In this document: positions 23,649-34,408 of the stretch, piece by piece | How the letters are laid out: each line of letters starts with the position of its first letter | Position numbering within the stretch: the stretch's first letter is position 1 | From: Diplonema papillatum | Taxonomy: Eukaryota; Euglenozoa; Diplonemea; Diplonemida; Diplonemidae | NCBI GenBank assembly: GCA_030068145.1 | Contig: JAPJBO010000132.1 | Coordinates: 124,001 to 188,000, forward strand | Length of the DNA stretch: 64,000 bases | Reading direction: 5' to 3' | Notes under the pieces: generated by a model | Databases searched by the model: none | The model's input: only the letters and a program-made list of their open reading frames with translations | Told to the model about the DNA's origin: nothing | Program-made: the position numbers and the translations under genes

Positions 23649-23947
23649 TGCTCCTTGATTGATTGAGATTGTTTACTGGGATGAAGAGAGAGAGAGAGGG
23701 GCATAGCGGCAAGGCGGGTCAATTTCCTCGCTCTAGTTCCCGGGGGAGTTTTCGTGCAGTCTCGGATTTTTAGACGGTAAAGCGGTCGCTCCCTCAAAAC
23801 CCTGAAATCCCTTGTGGACTGCTTCCACTCGCTCTGCTCTGGACACAGTTCTGGGTCCTTTTTGGTCCCCGACTGTTTGGCGGGACGTTTTCCCGCCGTT
23901 TCTTCAACCTGCACCGATCTAGAGCAGGTTTTCCGGTACGTTCTTAA
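23649..23947. other. Short spacer between two mobile elements
   Basis: This spacer holds a short (GA)n run at about 23684-23698 and no gene. Confidence 0.4.
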
Positions 23948-24202
23948 CCACTTAAGGACGGAGGGGGGGGGAGTTAATTTGGGAAAAGGGCGGGCTCCAT
24001 AGCAAACCTCAGGTATCCGTTGAAAGCTCGGAGCAGGACTTCTGCCCGACGACGGACGCATTTAAAAGATTTGTGTCAGATCTTTCCAATAAAGCAAACG
24101 GCGACCACTTTCGACCATTATTTGGCCTCTCACCCGCGAACTTGACACCCGCGAACTTTCTTGAATTAACTACCCCTATAGTGGTAGTTCGTCCTTAAGT
24201 GG
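23948..24202. mobile_element. PiggyBac-type MITE with TTAA target duplication
   Basis: The 255-bp element has a perfect 13-bp terminal inverted repeat, CCACTTAAGGACG at 23948-23960 and its reverse complement at 24190-24202. It is flanked on both sides by TTAA (23944-23947 and 24203-24206). TTAA duplication is the hallmark of the piggyBac superfamily. There is no coding capacity, so it would depend on a transposase elsewhere. An intact duplication and perfect TIRs suggest a fairly recent insertion. Confidence 0.8.
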
Positions 24203-25134
24203 TTAATGTTTTTTGGGTACCCTGTCCCTGCTAGGGATGGGCGCTAGTCGGGCTGGCTGTGGCTGCTTCTTTTCGGTTCCTGATGAACTTCCTTGGGATC
24301 GTAATGTGGAGGCGCACAAGGCACGTATCGTCAAGCGAGAAGCGGGCGAGCAATGCAAACAATCAGAGAGAACAAGCGGGAATCTGAGTCGGATCGGAGA
24401 CGGACCTCGTCTTGCCACTATATTTTATCGGAGAGGCGAAGTATCTCGCGCCGGGTGCGCCAGCAAAATAAAAAAGCAGCGCGACAGGTCTGGCTCTTTT
24501 CTTTGCGGCGTCCAAGCGCGGTATGGTTGTTTGATGTGAAATGCTTTCCAGTTTTCGTGTACACGACTGGCTGGTCGTGCGCGTTGTTTGCGGCAGAATC
24601 AAATAGAGTCAAATAATACAAGTGATCACGTAAATGCGAGCTTCCTTTTTTTTCAACAAGAAATACTCGGCGGTGCCACCGGGTGCTTATCTCGACGGAG
24701 GCTGAAGGAAACAATGCGACACATTAAGTAGTTTGATGATATTGAAAGCAGAACTTCTAGCGTTATTGTGGATTAGAAGGTCGGTATTATGTGAATGAAA
24801 GCAGAACTTCTCTCCGAATATTTCTGAAGTTTACGAAAGGAGGTGCGTATTTCAAAAAAGCGAGACAACGGAGAGAACAGCAAGGAGAGAAGGCAAGAAA
24901 AGAAGAGACTGGGGCGGAACTTGAGGACACTCCAGATGCTTCTTTTTTCATTGCTTGAGGGGAGGTAGGGAGTTTCTCTTCATCTGCAAAGGAGTTGCTT
25001 GCGCTCTTCAGCGAGTTGAATAAGAAGAAATGCGTGCGGAGAGAAACTGAAACCGTCTGTCACAACAACGTGCGCTGCGTTTCGGAAACTCTGAGAGAGC
25101 ATGTTTTCCTCCTTTTGCAATTCGCAAATTTGTT
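24203..25134. other. Gene-free interval
   Basis: AT-richer sequence with short open frames lacking motifs. I see no gene, RNA or element. Confidence 0.45.
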
Positions 25135-25137
25135 GAA

Positions 25138-25290
25138 CGCTTACGCCCGCCACTAAACCCAGATTTACATGTGTGTCGTGTGGGCTACAGCACATTTACC
25201 TCCTTTGAGATTGGAATACTGTTGCGATAGTGGGGAGTCATAGGCATGCCGATGAGTATCACACTATATTTTGAGATTTCGCAACTAGCA
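25138..25290 (+). repeat. Dispersed repeat with CVSCGL-like reading, copy 1
   Basis: Shares cgcccgccactaaa, the segment around gtgggctacagcac and tttacctcctttgagatt with 59190-59370, and a shorter match with 61372-61440. One frame reads CVSCGL followed by His in all three, which hints at a decayed zinc-finger coding segment of a mobile element. Confidence 0.6.
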
Positions 25291-25612
25291 GTCGTTCAGG
25301 TTAAACAGCTGTCAACGTTCCTTTTTAGTTGTAACAAGTATGCTCTGCAGGAGGTGGTTACTGGTTCTCGCAAAAATAATTATGAGCAGGTCTTCGATCA
25401 AAAGACGTCAAGTTCGCTGATGTTCAGTTGAAAAATGATCAGGTACGAACATACATGTTCCCTTTCACGGTACAGGGTACAATCTTCTCTTGGAAGGGTC
25501 CCGTAAAGAAATAAGAAAACGGGTGTTTGCCTAGAGGCTTTTCGTGTTATTCTGCAGATGCTTTGAGCTATCTTTGTGTCTAAGCTTTCAGTCGTCTTCT
25601 TAACCATTTAGC

Positions 25613-25695
25613 CTTGAGTTCTTTTAAGTACATGAACCACACGGATTAACATGCACTATGTTTAGCAGCGGCTGCCAAACATCCCGTGACACCGC
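25613..25695 (+). repeat. Dispersed repeat, joined copy
   Basis: About 80 bases in which the two halves seen apart at 2917-2970 and 3180-3250 are adjacent. Confidence 0.6.
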
Positions 25696-26163
25696 GCAAG
25701 GTGGTAAAACGCTCTTTTGTTTTCTTTTCGATTGCTTTTGATGGGGCATGCAGGCCTATTATGCAGGAATGGAAAAAGAGACGGGGGGGGGGGGAAATTT
25801 TCACGCGAAACCTTCGTTCCGGAAATGCTTTCGTGAGCGCAAACTGTAATTCTGAGAAACAAGAGACGCCGTCTCCGCTTCAAGTCCAGATGCTTCTGAA
25901 CATTCTGCCACAGCTGATCGCAGAGGGGCAGCTATGTTCGCCCTTTGGCATTTTCATTTGGGAAGAATGCACGGTAGAGGCAGAAGCTTGGGAGACGTCC
26001 AATGGGGCTGCGCAGAGCAGTCAAAAAGGACCCGCAACGCAGGCTAAAAGGACCTTGGCGGTTGCTTGCGAGGATTTTGAGCGCCACCCTACGTGAGTAT
26101 CATCGCGCAAAGAGAGCATCAGCCAAACTCGCGGGAGCATGTTTCACAGAATCTCCACACCAC

Positions 26164-26306
26164 GTACTTGTCATACGTATGACAAGTACATATGACAAGT
26201 ACATGTACTTGTCATATTATGACAAGTACTATGACAAGCATGTACTTGTCATATGACAAGTACATACTTGTCATATGACAAGTACCTACTCGTCATATGA
26301 CAAGTT
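26164..26306. repeat. Cluster of palindromic acttgtcatatgacaagt units
   Basis: Within about 140 bases the words acttgtcat and atgacaagt alternate about eight times, often meeting at a central dyad. The whole tract can fold into several alternative hairpins or cruciforms. Single words of the same kind occur near 19862-19905. Confidence 0.85.
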
Positions 26307-26392
26307 TTGTGAAGGAATTGCTCTACTCTCGCATACAATTGGCTGAGAAAAGTATGGTATACAACCCAATACTCGCAAACGGTATTAATTCG

Positions 26393-27513
26393 AGCGACAA
26401 CTGACGGATCAAGCTCTGTGACAGAAGAAACAAAGACGGAAATCTCTCCCAGTCCCTGCACCTGGGTCCCAAAGGAGTTTGCGCGAGATGGCTATGTTCT
26501 GCGGTGCGAAATGGAAGAAAGGAATTGGACACAGACAGATCAACTGCCGTGTCCGGCCAACCAAACCCTGCTTGCAGACATCACCATTGCCAAGATAAGC
26601 AACAACCACACGCCCCTCACCATAAGCGCAAACCCGCACACCTGGACAAGACAAAAACAAGAGGTGAAACGAGAACAAGAAGTCCGCGACATGGGAAGCG
26701 ATGGGCATCCCACACTTCCCGACAAACATTCGACGCGACATGCTATCCTTCGAACTCCAGACCAAACATGTTGATTTTCAACTGAAACCTCTCCGTCCGC
26801 CGCCTATTCCACCAGTTCCAGAAGTTCTGACGAACGACGCAATACACTTGTGTAAGTGTATTGCTCGTGCTAACGACCAGGCCACCCAAAAGTTGGACTC
26901 GACTTCGCAACGTGGGCTTTAGTGAGCACAGCGGCAAAAAGACAGGGTGGGGCCAGAAGTATTTTGGTAGCCCGCAAGACGAGGGGGCGATCTGAAGGCG
27001 TGTGTTTGTAGGGAAACAGGGAAACACCGTGGCGTGTTTGCTGAAGCAGAGGACAGTACCGAGGAAGCAGTCTTTTGTTGCATGTGCCGAAAGACTGGCT
27101 TTTCCAGCATCAGGGGTTTGTATGCACAATATGACGCCTACCATCGGCCTCCATACACGCGAGTCAAGCAGAACTGCCCGTTCTGCAAAAGCATGTCGGG
27201 ACACTTGGCTTTAGGCAACACTTACTGTATGTGCATCCAAAGAAGCTGATAAGAAAACCTGTCCTCTGTGCCTCCAACCTTTTGTTCTCGAAGGGAACGG
27301 AAACCCATCTTCCGTTCTTTCCTCGTTTCGTGGTGCCACTATCTTTATGGGATCCTCGGGTGAACTAGCCCTTGATAAAAGCTTGCCTGTAGACACGCAA
27401 TTCCTTTCTTCCATTTGCACCGCAGATCTCGCAGAAACCCCTTTGGGAGGGACTGGGAGAGCTTTCCGTCTTTGTTTCTTCTGCTACAGAGCTTGATCGG
27501 TCAGTTGTCGCTT
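26393..27513. mobile_element. Inverted-repeat element of about 1.1 kb
   Basis: The left arm 26393-26526 and right arm 27406-27513 are inverted copies with clear identity (gcgacaactgac, agaagaaacaaagacggaaa, ctctcccagtccct, aaatggaagaaaggaatt), broken by small indels. The interior has no transposase that I can recognise. At about 27060-27235 one frame gives a short Cys-rich peptide (CCMCRKTGF ... NCPFCKS) resembling a zinc-binding module. This may be a non-autonomous TIR element or two head-to-head copies of a gene fragment. Confidence 0.6.
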
Positions 27514-27530
27514 CAATCAAAACTTAGCCC

Positions 27531-29095
27531 TAGGGGGGGGGGGCCCGGCTAAGTTGGATGGAAACGCCGTTTCTTTTAGTTTTTTCGAAATATGGAAACG
27601 GAAACGGAAACGGAAACGGAAACGTTTCCGTTTCTTTTAAAAGAAACGCCGGAAGGCTCTTCATGCTGAGGGGTCCTATAAGATACCACTTCGCGGGTCC
27701 TTCTGTGTGTCCGTCGGGTGTCCGTTTCCAGCCAATTTTTGGCTTTCCTTTCAGAGGGCGGGATCAACTTCTTCTTTTGATCTACCAGCGGGCACTTCTC
27801 TTCCTCCGTCTTCTGGCGGGCTCTCTGACTCTTCAGGGCCCTTCCTGGGCTGTTCTTCGACTTGGCTCGGCCCCTTCTTGTGTGTCGTCGCGGTCTCGTT
27901 TGTGCAGAGCAGTCGCCGGTGCTCACCGCTTTCTTTCGTCGGCGATCCGACACGAGCAAATAGGTAACCACAAGCTAATGATGCAGAATGTCGTCACATG
28001 TGGATGTTTTCTGACACCAGATTCCACTCTTCTGTGCCTACCACTTCGTCTTCTGATGCTTCCAACCCACGTTCTCATGTGAGTGGGGCTTTTTGAATCT
28101 GCCGTCCTCTTCTGCACTGTTGGTGGGTTCTTCCTGCCGTCGTTGTCTATGCTCCGACAACACCGCCCCTTCCGGTGACGGTTGCCACCCGTCGTCGTAT
28201 GCAAGGTGCACTGTGGCAAGCGATGTTTAACGCACACGTTACTGCGTGGCCATCGCTTTTCTGGCGGGTTCAACATTGCCCCGGCATACGTGTGCCCTTC
28301 TCACCTCCTGATGCTGATTGCACTCACTCTTTGTCTTACACCGCCGAAAGACCCCGGTCTTGTAGCCTGTGGCGCTGAACGATCGTATCTGTAGAGTCTA
28401 TTATAGTAGTTTATTGGAGCGGATGTGCTTTCCCGATCGTCTTCAGCGCGTTGGCCAACAGCCTCGCATAACAGAGCATCGTCGCCACAACAGCCATTGG
28501 TGTAAAGAGCTGCAGACCTCAAAGTCAGCACAACCGGATGCGTGTGGTTGCGTCTGCTCCACGCGGTCGCAACTCTTATGCTTCTTTCCTCCCTCTTTAG
28601 GTACCAGGGAAAACCTGCTACACGGGAGCCAAGCTTCACGTGTTCGGCGGTACTGCAGAGCCACGGGCCAAGCGGCGATTTCCCAAACTAAAGCATCAAG
28701 GCTTGGCGCACCTTGGGGCTTGGCGCTCGCGCTGAACACAAGCTCGTCGAGGCGGTCAGCCACAGGGCAAAGCGGACGGGGTTGTGGCACTGTGCTGCCT
28801 CGACTCAAGCTTTGCAAGCTGTGGTTGACCGTCACGTTCCTGGACCAGGAACGGCCTTTTTCTTTTCTTCTTTCTGTCTTCCTCCCTCTTTTCGGAGCCT
28901 CCTTGTCCACTGGATTGCGGGGTCCGCCGTTCGGAACACATTTCCGGTCGGACCTTCAGCCAGTATACTAGTGGCATACCAGCCGTTTCTTTTGAAAAGA
29001 AACGGCGTTTCCATCCACCGCCAAAAAGAAGGAAACGGAAACGGAAACGTTTCCAACGTTTCCATCCTACATAGCCCTAGGGGGGGGGGCAGTGC
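27531..29095. repeat. Region bounded by inverted ggatggaaacgccgtttctt segments and (GGAAAC)n
   Basis: A segment at about 27558-27580 is repeated inverted at about 29000-29022. Each is next to a short (GGAAAC)n run, 27592-27632 and 29033-29062. The interior carries copy 2 of the 300-bp dispersed repeat. No coding gene is evident, although open frames of up to 174 codons occur. Confidence 0.5.
28596..28872 (-). repeat. Dispersed repeat of about 300 bp, copy 2
   Basis: Reverse complement of 4180-4488 over nearly its full length, beginning ggtaccaggg. Confidence 0.7.
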
Positions 29096-29384
29096 TGGCA
29101 CTACCCTGAGAGCCCCCAACGACTTTGCAAGGGACCCCCCCCCCCCCTTCTACAGTGCAGTTGCCTTGGAGACTGGGTGGTCGAATTCTCTAAGGTGAAA
29201 TGTCAGGTCAGGTCAGATTCTGCCAACGACTCCGCAATCTGGCCGCTTAGGGCCACCCCTGGGGGGGGGGGGCATGGATGAGTGAGATATATATTTTCAG
29301 ACTTGTATTTTCTAGCGTTTATCAGACTTGTCTTTTCCTCCTTGTTTTTGATGAAAACGGGAACTTAGCCTCGCCGGAGCGCCA

Positions 29385-29738
29385 AACTCGAGAGTTTCGG
29401 CCATGGATACGTTGAGTCGAGGGAGCTACACGGTGAACCTCGAGAGTTTCGGGCCCGACAGATTTGTTGAGCCGAAGGAACACGGTGAACCTCGAGAGTT
29501 CGGGCCCAAGGGAGTTGTTGAGCCGAAGGAGCTACACGGTGAACCTCGAGAGTTTCGGGCCCGACAGATTTGTTGAGCCGAAGGAAGCTACACGGTGAAC
29601 CTCGAGAGTTCGGGCCCTAAGGAGTTGTTGAGCCGAAGGAGCTACACGGTGAAACAGTTTCGGGCCCACCGGACTTGTTGAGCAAGGAGCTACACAGTGA
29701 AACTCGAGAGCTTCGGGCCCAACGGACTCGAGCAGGGT
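29385..29738 (-). repeat. Tandem array derived from the 3' coding end of the neighbouring gene
   Basis: Six to seven units of about 54-56 bp. On the minus strand each unit reads through gggcccgaaact, ctcgagg and ends with ttcaccgtgtag. The unit nearest the gene contains the gene's own last codons and TAG stop (29690-29734; peptide end GPKLSSFTV). The downstream units repeat that end, including the stop in most copies. Confidence 0.8.
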
Positions 29739-32700
29739 GTGCTGGCTGGTGTCGCGCCGCGCGTAATCTTGCGGTTCCCGTGCGTCGCCGGAGACGCGGG
29801 AGCCGCGAGGCCCGACGTCCGCCTGTCGAAGAAGAACGACGCTCCCCCCCTGCCGCAGTCTTCCTCCCACGAGCCGCTCTGCGGGAACTCGTGCGAGAAC
29901 CGCGTGCAAACCGACGAATACGGCGACGAAGCGGGGCGTGGTGCGCGGCGCGCCTTGCACGCGGCACGGATGAACTGTGTAGGGTTCGACTGTACAGCCC
30001 GAGAGTCTGCTGCCGGGTGGTGCTTCAGGATCGCGTCCGTGACGCTAGGCGCATCTCGGTGGTTGTTCCAGAGCCACGCGAACGCGATGGCAGCTGACGC
30101 GAAGTCGCCGGCTTCCATGGCCTCTGATAAGGTGGACAGATGCGCGTCGAACGAATTGGGGGCGGGTTTCTGCTCGCTTGAGACCGACGCCCGGCTGTTC
30201 TGCGGCACCAGCAACACCGGCGCATCGAAGAACGCGGGCTCATCCTCAGATGGAACGAGCTTCAACCCCGCCCCGACCGAAGACATGCTGCAGCTGGAGC
30301 TTGGCAGGTGCACGAGGCTCGCCGGCCGGTACGGGGATCGATGCTTTGGCGAGGCTCTGACAGGGGTCGTGGTCGCTACTTGCGACGCCACCGCTGAGCT
30401 GGAAGTAAACAGCGATTCGGACGGGATGTTCGAACCTGAACCCCCGTCGCTGCGGTCACTCGGCTCCGGCCAAAACCTCGCCGACTCGCACATCGAAGAC
30501 GAAGACTCCGAGCAGGGCTCTTCTTCATCTTGTTCTTCCTCCCAGCTGTCAGCAGTCAGACCGCCGGTGCACATCAGCATCGACTGCTCGAGAGTGCCTT
30601 CGCAACTCATCTCCACAGCGTCTCCACCCGGGCGGAACATCTCGCAGTTCTCTTTGAACGCTTCCTCCTGCAGGCGGCCCTTTCTCCCCGTCTTGAACAG
30701 GTATACTTCGTTCACGCAGTCGAGCAGCACCGTCGCCAGCAGCACGGCAACCGTCAGCGTGAAGCAGGTCCCGCTCGCGTCGAAGGCCCAGTGCCCGGGG
30801 TCCTCCGTGTAGAACCCGATCGACAAGAACAGCAGCGCCGCGCTTTGGAACGCAAGCCGCGCGCAGTCGGCGGCGTCGCTCCGCGCCTTGGCGTGCGGCC
30901 AGAACGTGACCTCGATGGCCAACGCAGCCAAACTGATCAAGCACAGGACCAGCCGCTGGTGCCCACACATAATCATCTCGTCCGGCGCGACGGCGGTGAC
31001 CGTCGCGACCAAAGCCATCCCGAAGAAGTCGACGACGACGAACCACGCGCACGCCTGCCGGTAGCTCTTCACCATCGTCTGGTACCGCTGGACCCACAGC
31101 ACACTCGGACTCGCGCTGACCCACTCCCCGGACCCGGCGACGAAGCGCCAGAGCGCGCTGTCCAGCTGATAGTCCGGCCGGTAGTACGCCCTTCCTTGCC
31201 TGCCTTCTCTCGGCACGTCTTCGGCGATCTTCGCCGCGATCAGCAGCGGGGTTGCCACCAGCGCCGCCATCGAACAGCCCCCGAAGGCGGCGGACGCCGC
31301 GGATTTCGGGTGGAACGCCAGGAACTGCGCCGCGTACACAGAGCCTTGGTACCAGAGCATGTGCAGGAACAGCGGACCCCCCGGGTACCTGAGCATGGCC
31401 CGCACGTCGACGAAGGTGGACTTGCCGGTGACGAGGCGGGTGCGGGGGAGGATGGAGACGAGGGATCGGACGAGGAGGGTCGCCAGCACGACGAGCCACG
31501 CGTTGCCGATGACCGCGCCGAGGGACTGCGAGCCCGCGGCCTCTAGCCGGGTCGGGTGGTGGATCCACGAGAGCTGCTTCTCGCGCCCGTCGCAGGACGT
31601 GTCCATCAGCAGCAGGAGCGCCGCGCTCGGCGCCGCGGCGGAGCCCCCCAGCAACGCCGCCGCGACGAACACCGCCGAATCCACCAGTTCGAGCGTTGTG
31701 TGCTTGCCGACCTGCCGGCTCAGTGAATACCTTCCCAGCTGTGGTGCGTTAGTGACCATCGTCGCTGAACTTGCGGGCCCAACGGTCAAAGGCGCTGAAG
31801 TCGAATCTGCTGACGTCAAAGGTGCTGAAGTGTCGGGACTTGAGGTGTCGGGTGTGGCTGAAGGTGCTGAAGTGTCGGGACTTGAGGTGTCGGGTGTGGC
31901 TGAAGGTGCTGAAGTGCTGGGTGACGAGGCCGCCGGAACTGGTGGGGCCGGTGGAAAGGTGTCAGTTGCAGGCACCGAGGTGCTGGGTGTTGAAGTGTTG
32001 GGCGCGAAAGTAGTCGGTACTGAAGTATTGGGTGCTGAAGTAACAGGTGCTGCAGTTTCAGGCGCTGAAGAAATGGGCGCGAGAGTACCCGGTGATGATG
32101 TTTCAGGCACTGAAGTGTCAGGTGCTGCAGTTCCAGGCGCTGAAGTGTTGGGCGTGAGTGTATCCGGTGATGATGTGTCAGGAGCTGAAGTGGTAGGTGC
32201 TGCAGTTTCAGGTGCTGAGGTATCAGGTGTTGATGTGTCAGGTGCTGATGTGTCAGGTGCTGATGTATCCGGTGCTGATGTGTCAGGTGTTGATGTGTCA
32301 GGTGCTGATGTGTCAGGTGCTGATGTATCAGGTGTTGATGTGCCAGGTGCTGGTGTGTCAGGTGCTAATGTGTCAGGTGCTGATGTGTCAGGTGCTAATG
32401 TGTCAGGTGCTGATGTGTCAGGTGCTAATGTGTCAGGTGCTACTGTGTCAGGTGCCGCAGAAGCAACGCAACCTTTGCTGCAGACGCACACTTTGTCCAA
32501 CGAGCATTTGACACCCGTAACCGCCGTGTTGAACTCGAGGCTGCTCATACTCACAAAAACGCAGCCGCTCGGCTTCTTCGGATCGCTGACTGAAAGCACG
32601 GACGATATCGGTGTGGGAAAAAGCGTGTTGGCAGCGGCGAGGCACGTCGCGCTGTCGGTGACGGGCGTCGTGCAGGGGGTGCCCATGCTCGTGTCGTATT

Positions 32701-33388
32701 GGACAGGATTCGGGCAAGGCATGGCAGTCGCAGGGGCGGGAAGCGCGGGCGCGGGCGTGCTGCAGTCCCGTGCGCAGAGGCACGGTATATCGATCGTGCA
32801 CGGAGCCGTGGAGGTGGCTTCGTTGTAGAACACCTCGCGAGTATTCTTGTCGTACTGGCACGCGGACGGGTGCGACGCGTTGGTCACGTTGACGACGGTT
32901 TGCGTGAGGCCGGTGGAAACAGCGGCATCGACGCAAGTGTTGTAGTCGAGCTCCTGCAAACCAATGGCAGCGCACGTTCCGAAGCCGGCGACGTCGAACG
33001 GCGCACAACTTTGCGGCATTGAAGTGGGATTCCAGGGGGACAGCGAAATGGGGGTAGACGTGGCCGGTGCGTCCGTGGCCGGGCAGCTCTTGTAGCAAAC
33101 GCAGGCGAACGTGGATTGGCACGTGCCCGGCAAAGTTGCGTTGTTGTAGTAAGGTACACTACTCAACACATCGAAGAAACATCCCGGAGGTTTGCCAGTA
33201 TCCGTGACCGCTTCCACGGGAGCGGTGATGCTCATTTGCTGCGCAGCTCTGACGCACTGTTCGAGGTTGAGCTCAATAAACCCGCCACCCGTGCAGGTTC
33301 CCCGAGTCACGCTACTTGGCACGCATTGCGCCGCTGACAACGGCAACCCTGCAGCGGCGAGCAACAACAACTCCCATGCTCCAGGCAT
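29690..33388 (-). CDS. Large secreted/membrane protein: three 8-Cys modules, mucin-like stalk, polytopic domain
   Basis: I start at the ATG at 33388 (1232 residues), because it opens a good signal peptide (residues 1-20, cut before QC). Three Cys-rich modules follow at 22-102, 128-209 and 225-307. The first two share the exact spacing of their last six cysteines (x12, x24, x19, x5, x1, x3); the third is slightly offset. Each contains an aromatic-Asn motif and ends with a C-[VL]-C-x3-C pattern. A Thr/Ser/Pro stalk made of APDTS-like pentapeptides runs from about 311 to 600 and is probably heavily O-glycosylated. About eight hydrophobic segments fill the next 400 residues, then comes an acidic, Ser-rich tail with no domain I know. 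It looks like a cell-surface protein with an adhesive or sensing ectodomain. The family is unknown to me. Confidence 0.72.
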   Translation of the reverse strand: MPGAWELLLLAAAGLPLSAAQCVPSSVTRGTCTGGGFIELNLEQCVRAAQQMSITAPVEAVTDTGKPPGCFFDVLSSVPYYNNATLPGTCQSTFACVCYKSCPATDAPATSTPISLSPWNPTSMPQSCAPFDVAGFGTCAAIGLQELDYNTCVDAAVSTGLTQTVVNVTNASHPSACQYDKNTREVFYNEATSTAPCTIDIPCLCARDCSTPAPALPAPATAMPCPNPVQYDTSMGTPCTTPVTDSATCLAAANTLFPTPISSVLSVSDPKKPSGCVFVSMSSLEFNTAVTGVKCSLDKVCVCSKGCVASAAPDTVAPDTLAPDTSAPDTLAPDTSAPDTLAPDTPAPGTSTPDTSAPDTSAPDTSTPDTSAPDTSAPDTSAPDTSTPDTSAPETAAPTTSAPDTSSPDTLTPNTSAPGTAAPDTSVPETSSPGTLAPISSAPETAAPVTSAPNTSVPTTFAPNTSTPSTSVPATDTFPPAPPVPAASSPSTSAPSATPDTSSPDTSAPSATPDTSSPDTSAPLTSADSTSAPLTVGPASSATMVTNAPQLGRYSLSRQVGKHTTLELVDSAVFVAAALLGGSAAAPSAALLLLMDTSCDGREKQLSWIHHPTRLEAAGSQSLGAVIGNAWLVVLATLLVRSLVSILPRTRLVTGKSTFVDVRAMLRYPGGPLFLHMLWYQGSVYAAQFLAFHPKSAASAAFGGCSMAALVATPLLIAAKIAEDVPREGRQGRAYYRPDYQLDSALWRFVAGSGEWVSASPSVLWVQRYQTMVKSYRQACAWFVVVDFFGMALVATVTAVAPDEMIMCGHQRLVLCLISLAALAIEVTFWPHAKARSDAADCARLAFQSAALLFLSIGFYTEDPGHWAFDASGTCFTLTVAVLLATVLLDCVNEVYLFKTGRKGRLQEEAFKENCEMFRPGGDAVEMSCEGTLEQSMLMCTGGLTADSWEEEQDEEEPCSESSSSMCESARFWPEPSDRSDGGSGSNIPSESLFTSSSAVASQVATTTPVRASPKHRSPYRPASLVHLPSSSCSMSSVGAGLKLVPSEDEPAFFDAPVLLVPQNSRASVSSEQKPAPNSFDAHLSTLSEAMEAGDFASAAIAFAWLWNNHRDAPSVTDAILKHHPAADSRAVQSNPTQFIRAACKARRAPRPASSPYSSVCTRFSHEFPQSGSWEEDCGRGGASFFFDRRTSGLAAPASPATHGNRKITRGATPASTPCSSPLGPKLSSFTV
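31786..32460 (-). repeat. 15-bp coding repeat for the APDTS stalk
   Basis: In-frame 15-bp units (gcacctgacacatca-like on the minus strand) encode Ala-Pro-Asp-Thr-Ser/Leu pentapeptides. Copies are most uniform at 32190-32450 and more varied toward 31800. Since 15 is a multiple of 3, copy number can change without breaking the frame. Confidence 0.85.
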
Positions 33389-34408
33389 CCGCGTGGGCAG
33401 CGGTTTAACCCGCACACTACAGCATGCAGCAGTCGTTCTCGTTCCTCGTGCTTTGGATTTTTTGCGTTTCAGCTGAAGCCGTAGTCCCGCTCGAGGGATG
33501 TATTGCTTTTCCCCACACGGGGACGCGCGTTTATAATCTAGCCGCCTATCTTCGTTTTCGGGATCACCAGCCCGCGCGTATGCTAACAACCGCTAGAAAA
33601 AGTACGAGCACGCAATCCTTCTGTTGTATATCGGGCAAGAGGGGTGTTGGGTGTTGGGGGGGTACAACCCTGTATGTGTGAACTTCAGATCGAACCTCAC
33701 GACTAAAAGGGGTCTCCTATGCACGTTCTGCAGGCAACTCCGTCTCGGGCTAGAAGGACACAGCCGTGTTTTTTTTTCCTGTCGGCATCTGCCAGGGGTC
33801 GTTAAAAGTTTGGGGGTTGGAGCGGAAACCCGGTGTCAGCCAAAAACCCGGTGTGAGCAGTGGCTTATACATGGGTCTGGTGCTCGGACCAAGTCCGAGC
33901 AACAAAAAAAAAAAAAAAGCACAGAATGCCCTGGCTGAGGGGCCCAGTAGTACTGCTACAGTACAGCAGTCACACTAGCAGTACACAGCACCGGTTACTG
34001 CACCTTTGGATCATCGTTGAAGCAACGTACAGCCTCAAATTTGGAACCTGCGACTGGCCCAATAGCTTGAAAAAAATTTCCGCGCCTGCGGCGCTGGTAT
34101 TTCTGGCTTGTGTATTGTTTCATGACGTGTTGCCAAGAAAGCGAAGACCGCGGCTGTCCGCCCTGCTGTTGCAGATTACTGCCAAGTTTTCTTGAATGAT
34201 CCCGGCACACTGCTACAGTACCCCAACACTCGCCTTCTTCGCATGGCTCTTTTGCTTCCGAAGGAGTCTCTGTGATGGACAGTAGTGACAACCACAAAGA
34301 GGTGCACCCTGTCGGATACATAAACGTGCAGTTGTGCCGCAACTGGGATTTTTAGTAACTCCGAGCAACATATGGACAGTTACGTGGGAGGAATTTTTAT
34401 ATGAGACG
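33389..34408. other. Gene-free interval upstream of the Cys-rich gene
   Basis: Contains the likely promoter and one copy (33850-33920) of a short A-tailed repeat. No other gene is visible. Confidence 0.45.
33850..33920 (+). repeat. Short hairpin repeat with A-tail, copy 1
   Basis: Shares gtgtgagcagtg, atgggtctgg and a GC-rich hairpin (gctcgg...ccgagc) followed by a 15-base A-run with 37300-37370. The tail suggests a small retroposed RNA or SINE-like end. Confidence 0.6.

Noticed and set aside
24963-27250. Possible small zinc-finger genes around 26.4-27.2 kb
   Set aside because: Cys-rich reading is short, switches frames and lies inside an inverted-repeat element; not enough to call a gene.
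30530-32828. Long plus-strand frames (338 and 489 codons) opposite the Cys-rich surface gene
   Set aside because: They are shadows of the 15-bp stalk repeat and GC-rich coding strand. The minus frame has the signal peptide, cysteine modules and membrane segments.
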